DNA from: Chrysochromulina parva
Taxonomy: Eukaryota; Haptophyta; Prymnesiales; Chrysochromulinaceae
Direction: 5' to 3'
Length of the DNA stretch: 19,552 nt
Assembly (NCBI GenBank): GCA_002887195.1
Contig: PJAB01000875.1
Location: forward strand, 1-19,552
Under the pieces are notes generated by a model that saw nothing but the letters and a program-made list of their open reading frames with translations, was not told where the DNA came from and made no database searches. Numbering within the stretch: the stretch's first letter is position 1; every line of letters begins with the position of its first letter. The translations under genes were made by a program, and so were the position numbers. Positions 8,260 through 14,652 of this stretch are shown piece after piece.

Positions 8260-9088
8260 CGTGTTCTGCAATCGTGTTCGATCGCCTTTGTGAACGTGAA
8301 CAGGGTTTGTGAACGTGAACAGGTTTTTGAACGTGAACACGACACACGCGTTGTGTGTGAACAAGAATGTAGACACAACTCGGCCACTAGGAATCCATAG
8401 TAGGAAATCCCTAGTAAGATAGATTATTAAGGAGGCGTGGAGGGCGTAGGTACGTGTAGCCGCCCATGGTCGCCCACCTCGTTAGTTACTTGAACTTGAA
8501 CTTGAAATTGAACTTGAACACTTGAATGGTACGGTCCGGTGAGACAAAAGACAACTTTTCTAAGCACTAAGGAGGGCGTACAGGCCCTTCAGTAGTATAC
8601 ATGTAGTATCTTGGGGGGTTGTCGTGTCTTGACTCTTGTTGAGATAGTTCTAGAGAAAGACTACGGGAGTGAAATGGGCGGGAATGGGCGGTTCATATAT
8701 TGGCTCTATTGCGTCATGCTAAACGTTGCGTATGCCGTATCGTTAAGTATCGGCCGCCGCACGCGCCGCCGGGGGCGCGTCACCGTCTTATCACCGTCAT
8801 ATAACTCGAGCCTGCGCACGACCGTGCAAGCCTGCAACGCGTCCGTCGACGCTCTCGAAGTGTTGCTGTCGGGCACTGACATCGCGAATCTATTTCGCTG
8901 AAGTCTCAGAAGGTCGGGTGTGTGCATTATATAAATCGGTCCCCTTGCATGCTCGTATACATGTAGTACGTCTGTAGCGTCTGGGAGCATCATGGTGAGT
9001 ACGTGAGAGCTCACACAGGACGTATCTGGGTAATATGTACCTCCCACCAATCATCAGTCAGTCCGCGGCGATGGAGTGCAGTAGCTCG
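8260..9088. other. Intergenic region with several short tandem repeats and promoter-like elements
   Basis: Upstream of the Sfi1-like gene (minus) and downstream of the channel gene (minus). It contains a roughly 19-bp repeat 'gtgaacgtgaacagg' (8290-8340), an imperfect 14-bp tandem (8391-8418, 'aatcc..agta'), TTGAAC hexamers (about 8491-8527), and a 14-bp direct repeat gtatacatgtagta (8595-8608 and 8955-8968) containing the palindrome TACATGTA. TATATAAA is at 8928-8935. Open frames of about 100 codons exist on both strands around 8700-9050, but neither looks like protein. Confidence 0.45.
8928..8935 (+). promoter_or_regulatory. TATA-box-like element with downstream ATG|GTGAGT
   Basis: TATATAAA is followed 57 nt downstream by ATG (8992-8994) directly abutting a consensus donor GTGAGT (8995-9000). 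A start codon followed at once by an intron is seen in some eukaryotic genes. However, the DNA downstream is the antisense of the channel gene, so no product can be proposed. Confidence 0.2.
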
Positions 9089-10288
9089 CTACGGGCCACG
9101 GGAATGCATGCGGGCACCCGGCGGCGGGGAGCCGGTGCGCACGCGTTCCTCGAGTGCGGCGAGGCGCTGAAGGAGGACCTCAGTGCTCTTGTCCCCGCGA
9201 CCGCCGCCGCCGCTGCCGCTTCGGCCGACGCCGCGGCCGCCTTCGCCGTCGTCGCCGAGGTCTGGCTTCCAACCAGGGGTCATCTCGAGCAGGATCTTCT
9301 CGAGGTCGATCAAGAAGCTCTCGATGGGCAAGTCGTTCGCGTCGTTGCCAAAGGGCCCCTCGATCTCAACAGCCATCTGCTCCACACTCAAGAAGAGGAA
9401 GGCGATCAGGGACGACACCGGCACCGCCAGCCAGCCGAAATCGCCGATGAGCGGGATGCACAACGTAGAGAGCCAGAGGAGCATGAAGGTGCGCAGCGTG
9501 GCAATGTACGAGAATACCATCGGCGTGCGCTTGATCTTGATGCACGCGCCCACCATGTCGTTCATCTCGCGGAGCGCTTCGGAAGTTTCGTCATAGATTG
9601 CGGCGCCCAGCTTCTCAGGTAAGTTCTGGCGCGCCGTGTGCGAGAGGCGGTTGAGCGCCGTGGCTGGCGGGCAGTACGCCGCATTGAGCCTGCGGATATA
9701 GTTCCAGTCCATGCGGGGACCGATCTCCTCGCGCTGCACCGTCGTGTCGCGTAGCCAAGCCTTGAGGCAGAGGACGAACGCCATGAGCTCCATGAGCATC
9801 TGCTCAGTTTGAGCGGCCGTCGGCAGCGCAGGCGCAGTCTGGCAGCCGATCGATACGCAATTATTCAGGATCGTCTGCCACGAGCACCGCGCCTCCCACC
9901 AGCGATTCATCGACGTATCGGTGCGCATGACGACGAGAAATGAGAGCGCGCCGCCCAGGACACCATGCGCGGTCAACGGCATCATGATCAGGTCCACGTG
10001 CTCGGGGTGGAGCGACAGAAGATCGTAGGCCAGCAGGAACGTCGACAGCGAGATGAGGAACCACGGCCAGAACATCATGCCTTTGACGGAGAAGCGGATG
10101 GTGGGCAGCCACAACGTGGGATCGTAGATGTTGAAGCCGTCGAGCGCCTCCTGGTAGTAGGTTGTATCCAGCCATGGCTCCAGGTTCATCTCTGGGGTCT
10201 CGGGGGGCAATTCCTGGTAGGCGTCGGCTGGCGGCGCGTAGTACTGTGGCGGAGCGCCAGCCGCCTGGCCACCCCTCAATCCGTGCAT
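9089..10288 (-). CDS. Bestrophin-like (UPF0187) anion channel
   Basis: A multi-pass membrane protein of about 399 residues starting at the first ATG (10288). Family marks are the TM1 region ('MMFWPWFLISLSTFLLAY'), the signature MRTDTSMNRWWEAR, hydrophobic helices around 'SYIATLRTFMLLWLS' and 'LAVPVSSLIAFLFLSVEQ', and the bestrophin motif EGPFGNDANDLPIE. Members of this family conduct chloride or bicarbonate; in photosynthetic cells relatives lie in thylakoid or plasma membranes, so a role in ion balance or carbon supply is possible but inferred. The C-terminus has a Gly/Arg/Ser-rich linker and a short coiled coil (STEVLLQRLAALEERV). No clear plastid presequence is seen. It is divergent from the flavoenzyme gene. 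Confidence 0.85.
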   Translation of the reverse strand: MHGLRGGQAAGAPPQYYAPPADAYQELPPETPEMNLEPWLDTTYYQEALDGFNIYDPTLWLPTIRFSVKGMMFWPWFLISLSTFLLAYDLLSLHPEHVDLIMMPLTAHGVLGGALSFLVVMRTDTSMNRWWEARCSWQTILNNCVSIGCQTAPALPTAAQTEQMLMELMAFVLCLKAWLRDTTVQREEIGPRMDWNYIRRLNAAYCPPATALNRLSHTARQNLPEKLGAAIYDETSEALREMNDMVGACIKIKRTPMVFSYIATLRTFMLLWLSTLCIPLIGDFGWLAVPVSSLIAFLFLSVEQMAVEIEGPFGNDANDLPIESFLIDLEKILLEMTPGWKPDLGDDGEGGRGVGRSGSGGGGRGDKSTEVLLQRLAALEERVRTGSPPPGARMHSRGP

Positions 10289-10523
10289 GTTGCAAAAAGC
10301 CAAAATAAATGAGATGCCGTGACGGGAGCCGAGTTTTCCTAATGGAGACGACTGTCCGGATAGGTCCCTGGAACTCCAAAATTATCGAAAGTGAACTTGT
10401 TTGGAAGCGTGAATCTAGGTGCCCCACGTTGGACACTAGAGTGTAACGGGAAAAGGGTGATGGTCCGAGTTGACTTGCCTCGTCTTGTGTGACTTTGACG
10501 AAACAACCGCAATAGGGTAATCA
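10289..10523. promoter_or_regulatory. Divergent (bidirectional) promoter region
   Basis: A 235-bp gap separates the starts of the channel gene (minus) and the flavoenzyme gene (plus). It is markedly AT-richer than the flanking exons (e.g. 'caaaataaatgag', 'ccaaaattatcgaaag'). No canonical TATA box is seen. The two genes must share this space for their promoters, so co-regulation is possible but not shown. Confidence 0.5.
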
Positions 10524-12323
10524 ATGCTCTTTCGCGTCATAGGGGGGTCTCGCCTCGCGAGCTCGGCCCGCCCGCTGCTCGCGGCCCGCCCACTGCTGGC
10601 TACCCGCCCGCTCTCAACACTGCCCCCCAAGCGCAACCAATCTACGGCCATCGTCGACGACGTCGACGAGGAGGCGGAGTGGGACGCTGCCTTCTTGGAA
10701 ATCGCGGACAAAGTGTACGACTCTTCGCGCAACCACCAGGACTCGGCCGCCGGGCTGCGGCAGCTGATCAAGAGCGGCCTACTCAAGCACACCGATCTCC
10801 GCGACCGTCCGGACCGCTTCTTCCGTGCCCACCGCCTCCTCGGCCGCTACGCGGTCGACCACGGCCCCGGCTTTTGGATCCGATTCACCGTGCACTACAA
10901 TCTGTGCTTCGGCACCGTGCTGGCCGTGGGCGGGCCCGAGCAAGTCGACAGCATGGCGCGCGTGCAGGAGGACGGCCTCCTCGGCTGCTTTGCGCTCACC
11001 GAAAAGCTCGCGGGCGTCCAGTCGGGCCTGATCGTGCAGACGCGCGCCGAGTACGACAGCAAGACCGACACGTTCGTGCTCAACAACACGGGCAAGACGA
11101 CCGGCGCGTACAAGAACTGGATCTCGCAGGGCTTCGTCGCCGACAAGGCCTGCGTGGTCGCCGATCTCACCGTCGGTGGCGAGCGCAAGGGGCCGCACGC
11201 CTTCCTGATGGACCTGCGCCGCAACGGCCAGCTCGTCGAGGGTGTCTCCGTCGGCGACATGGGCATCAAGACGACCGGCAACGACCTCGACAACGCCTGG
11301 ATCGCGCTCGACAACGTGCACGTGCCGCGCACTGCCTTGCTCAACCGGTACGCCGCGGTGGGCGCGGATGGTGCGTACAAGCAGGCGTCGGCCGACATCA
11401 AGCCGTTCGAGATGATCGGCCAAAGACTGTACACGGGTCGCGTGGCGGTGGCCCAAGCGGCCCTCTCATACCGTCGGCGCCTCTTCGAGAAGACGAAGGC
11501 GTACGCGGACGCGAAGCCGATCCCCGCCTTCGGGCGCGGCACGGCCACCCTCTCGTCCATTCCACAGCTCAGGGCTCTCTTCGCCGAAGCGGAGGTGACA
11601 GCGGCGGCCCTCGAGGAGTATCTGAAGATCTCTGATTGCATCTGATGACATCTGATTGCCTCCCTCATCAGGTGACCGCGGCGGCCCTCGAGGAGTATCT
11701 GAAGATCTCTGATTGCATCTGATGACATTTGATTGCCTCCCTCATCAGGTGACCGCGGCGGCCCTCGAGGAGTATCTGAAGATCTCTGATTGCATCTGAT
11801 GACATATGATTGCCTCCCTCATCAGGTGACCGCGGCAGCCCTCGAGGAGTTCGTGGGTCGTTGCGAGGCGAAGCTCGCGCCCCTGCTCGCGACCAACGGC
11901 GTACCAGATGCGAATCTGGCGCACGAGATCGCGACGGCCAAGGTGAAGGCTGTTGAGGCGTCCATTGCGCTCTGCTTCCGGCTCAAGCAGGAGGTGGGCT
12001 CGTATGCACTGATGGGTGACTCGGGCTTTGCGCACCTCGACTTCCTCCAGTGCTGTAAATTCGCCGAAGGCGACTCGCGCGTGCTCATGCTCAAGATGGC
12101 GCGTGACCGGATGCGCCGCTTCGCGACCGAGGCCAAGGCGGGCGTGCCCGTGCTGGCCGAGGAGCGTAAAGAAGCCCAGCTGTGCGGCATCCTTGCTCAA
12201 AAGATCGTGGGCGCCAAGGGCGACAAGGCAGCGGAGGCTGCCGTGTGGGATGAGGAGTGGGTCTCTGTGTACGCGCTCGCCGAGGCTATGATGGAGCGCA
12301 CCATGAAGCAGGTGCTCAAGTAA
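10524..12323 (+). CDS. Acyl-CoA oxidase/dehydrogenase-like flavoenzyme, probably mitochondrial
   Basis: Probable FAD enzyme of the acyl-CoA oxidase/dehydrogenase superfamily, oxidising acyl-CoA to enoyl-CoA. The N-terminus (MLFRVIGGSRLASSARPLLA and on to about residue 40) is Arg/Ser/Leu-rich without acids, typical of a mitochondrial presequence. Family segments include LLGCFALTEKLAGVQSG (about 152-168; oxidase 'GCFAMTE'-like), 'TDTFVLNNTGKTTGAYKNWI' (about 181-200), and GDMGIKTTGNDLDNAWIALD with VHVPRTALL (about 244-273), then a helical C-terminal domain. Exons 10524-11594 and 11826-12323 give 522 residues, shorter than a peroxisomal acyl-CoA oxidase (about 650). Unspliced, the frame stops at 11643-11645. 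The C-terminus (KQVLK) is not a peroxisomal SKL signal. I did not locate the catalytic glutamate with confidence. Confidence 0.85.
11595..11825 (+). repeat. Intron made of three tandem 77-bp intron units (introner-like)
   Basis: Units 11595-11671, 11672-11748 and 11749-11825 differ at only a couple of positions (gtgacA/C; gacatC/T/A). Each begins GTGACNGCGG and ends CTCATCAG. The exon after 11825 begins with the same 25 nt (one mismatch: gcggcAgcc). Splicing GAG|GTGAC...CATCAG|GTGACC, phase 0, 231 bp, joins 'ALFAEAE' to 'VTAAALEEFVGRC'. The other 52 bp of each unit are 10-bp steps: ATCTGAAGAT, CTCTGATTGC, ATCTGATGAC, ATCTGATTGC, then CTCCCTCATCAG. Confidence 0.88.
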
Positions 12324-13152
12324 AGAGGACGGTAAGGCCAAGCAGACGGGGGGGATGGGTGGGGGGCGGGGGAGAGCAGGGCATCGCGCATGCACCTATC
12401 GGCTATCCGCTCCCTGTGCCAGCAAGCAGCGCCGTCCACTCGCCCTCCGCTCGGGCGTGCGGGTCTGAGGACGGTGTGAAACAGACGGTGTGAAACAGAC
12501 TCGTCGATGGACGGCGTCGTGATCGAGAGGACGCGCCCCAGACTCGTATCACGCTGTGGACTTCGTAAGGATCGTAACTGTGTACCTCGTGCCGCGCTTA
12601 ATGAGAGACACCCGCATCGCACATGCGTCCCTAACGCTACAAAATATGAAATCGAAAACATGGACGTCCTCACTTGACACTTCCCCGGCGCGGTCGTGCG
12701 AAGCACCGGTGGTTCCGCGGGCCGCGTGGTGTCGTGCCCCGCGGCGACCGGCGTATCCGCGTATGCCCACGGGCCCCATGTGACGGGCCCGCGTGTACGC
12801 GATGCGCGATGGGATTTTGTCGAAAGGGAAAGGCACCCCCACACCTGCTCCTGCACACGCGGGCAGCGCGCACGCGCCACGGCCACACGCCCACGGCGCC
12901 CCCAGCCCACACGACAGGGCGAGCCCGGGGTGGCGGGTGCCCACACTACGGCGGAAGCGCGAAGCCCACAGCACACTGCGCAGCAGCTCACGCACACTCT
13001 CACACCGACACGACAAGCCGCCCCGGCGGCGACTACGTCGACGGCGGCCACTCGAAGACTACTCGTAACTCGACGTGCGCTCCATCGTCCTGCTACCTAG
13101 GAGACGTCTAGAGCCCGCCCCGTGTGCACTGCGTGGCTCTGCATCGGCCCCG
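12324..13152. other. Convergent intergenic region, GC-rich, G-tracts near its start
   Basis: About 830 bp between the stops of the flavoenzyme and the F-box gene, so both 3' ends lie here. 12349-12372 is a G-run cluster that could form a quadruplex. A 14-bp tandem (acggtgtgaaacag) lies at 12471-12498. The stretch 12700-13050 is rich in CAC/GCC with long open frames in several frames on both strands, as expected of stop-poor GC-rich DNA. No conserved motif, RNA gene or transposon end was recognised. Confidence 0.45.
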
Positions 13153-14370
13153 TTACTTGTACGTGACGCGCACGGTGAGCAGCCGCCGCTGCACGTGCAG
13201 GCCTCGCACTTCCCACTCGCCCGGAAGCTGCACGCTCTCGAGCGTCACCGTCGCGAGCGGCGGCAGGGCGTGTGACCCGCGGCCACTGAAAACAGCGAAT
13301 GGTACGAGCGAATGGTACCCATCGACGTCAGTAGGCGCGCTCCGGAGGCACACTACATCCGAGTCCTGCAGCTCATACACGTTGCAGTTGCCTTCGGTCA
13401 CGCCCACGCGGAACCCCCTCTTATCAGGGAAGGTTTCGTGAGTTGGCAGCTCGGCGATGCAGCGGCTCTTAGTGACGAAACTGATGCCCGGAGTCAGCCT
13501 GAGCAACGCCTCCCAAGTTGGGTCGAGGGTCGCGAGGCCAAACTCACCTGCCATCAAGGGTAATCAGAGGTCATCAAAGGTAATCATATTTAATCAGAGG
13601 TAATCAGAGAGGTAATCCTAAGCAATAAGAGTTAATCAGAGGTAACCAGAGGTCATCAGAGGTCATCATAGGTCATCAGAGGTCATCAGAGGTCATCAGA
13701 GGCCAAACTCACCGCTCAGGTTCACATAGACGGGCGGGGCGGCCGCCGTGAGCCGTTGCGCCTGCTCGGCTAGTGCCTCGCACAAGGCGTATGTGCTCGC
13801 CGCGTAACGGGGTGAGCGCTCATGCATGGCGGCCGCGAGTGGAAGGGCGAGGCAACTGCAGATCAGCGTGCACGAGATCGATGCCTCGCGCGACCAGCCA
13901 TGGGTGCATTGCCACGTGATAGGAGCTTCGCATAGCTTGATCATCGCTTCGATGGAGTGGATGCCGCCCGCCTCGAAGTACGAGCGAGGATCCTTGAGCA
14001 CCTGCAAGCCCTCCAACCGGCTTCTCTCCGTGCATGCATCTACCCACTCGTCGCGCCACGTGCGCCCTTTCGGCTTGGACCCAATTGCCCGTCGAACCGT
14101 CAGCGGAATCCTCTTCCAAACCTGCGCCCACGACTTGCACACGCATCCAGCGGCGCCATGCCAGACCTCCAAGGGTTCCAGCACGTGCACGAGCAAGTCG
14201 GGCGACATCAAGACGCCAGTGACGGCCCACTGTGGGATTGGATTGTGCTGAACGGCGGCGCGCTCAGCGGCACGCCGCACGTGGTCGCTTCTTCCACAAG
14301 CGTCAGCCAACAGGCTCACGATTACATCGTGCGGCAGCTGCATGAGACGCGCCCCCAGCCGAATATCCAT
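13153..14370 (-). CDS. F-box-like protein
   Basis: Starting at the first in-frame ATG (14370), exons 14370-13713 and 13547-13153 give 350 residues. An F-box-like segment lies near residues 45-85: 'VLMSPDLLVHVLEPLEVWHG' followed by 'AAGCVCKSWAQVWKRI', matching the usual pattern of a helical Leu-rich stretch, then C-x-SW and W. F-box proteins recruit substrates to SCF ubiquitin ligases through Skp1. The preceding 'LPHDVIVSLLADACGRSD' is helical. The C-terminal part ('FRVGVTEGNCNVYEL', 'LPPLATVTLESVQLPGEWEV', 'RRLLTVRVTY') looks beta-rich and faintly recalls the end of an ADP-ribosyltransferase fold. I see no R-S-E triad and do not claim that domain. The substrate is unknown. Confidence 0.62.
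13548..13712 (-). repeat. Intron built from TCTGATGAC decamers with duplicated exon start (introner-like)
   Basis: On the minus strand, GCG|GTGAGTTTGG (13712) to GATGGCAG|GTGAGTTTGG (13548), phase 1, 165 bp. The first 14 nt of the intron (gtgagtttggcctc) are identical to the first 14 nt of the next exon. The body is a run of 10-bp units (CTCTGATGAC, CTATGATGAC, CTCTGGTTAC, CTCTGATTAA and others). Retention gives a stop right after SGEFGL; splicing gives 'VNLSGEFGLATLDPTW'. Confidence 0.85.
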
Positions 14371-14652
14371 GCGATGCTTTTCGCTCTGCGGCGAGAAGAC
14401 GACTACGGGGATGCGTCCGTGCAGTGTTGCGCTCTGAAAGCGGAGCAAAACCCCTTTTTTGGAATCGAAGCAAACCGTCGGTTTTGTGTGGAAGGAATAC
14501 AACCTGGGGGGGAGAGCAGTTCATCACGAGGTCCTGCAGTGGCTAACTGCAGACGCTAAACTTCAGGCGTTGATCGAAAAAGTTGCAGTCTGTCATGGCA
14601 GTGGCACTGCAGTGGCTTGGAAGCCGAGTCCTAAGTGCTCAGAGAGTAAGAG
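14371..14652. other. Intergenic region between the F-box gene and the GTPase-like gene
   Basis: About 280 bp. The F-box frame stays open upstream to about 14502 but without an ATG. CTGCAG/GCAGTGGC-type short repeats lie at 14536-14615. No promoter element is clear. A plus-strand open frame (from 14459) reads partly protein-like but overlaps the GTPase motifs antisense and is not accepted. Confidence 0.35.

Noticed and set aside
8611..9050. Frames of about 100 codons on both strands between genes
   Set aside because: No ATG-led, motif-bearing or compositionally protein-like sequence.
9035..9622. Plus-strand open frame downstream of the TATA-like element
   Set aside because: It is antisense to the well-supported channel gene and has no family features.
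12197..13051. Long minus-strand open frame (284 codons)
   Set aside because: It overlaps the end of the flavoenzyme, has no motif, and is explained by low stop density in GC-rich DNA.
13153..13547. ADP-ribosyltransferase domain at the end of the F-box protein
   Set aside because: Only a faint similarity to the last strands; no catalytic R-S-E residues can be pointed to.
13548..13712. Transposon terminal inverted repeats at the introner-like introns
   Set aside because: I looked for inverted ends in the three introns and saw none; only direct duplications are present.
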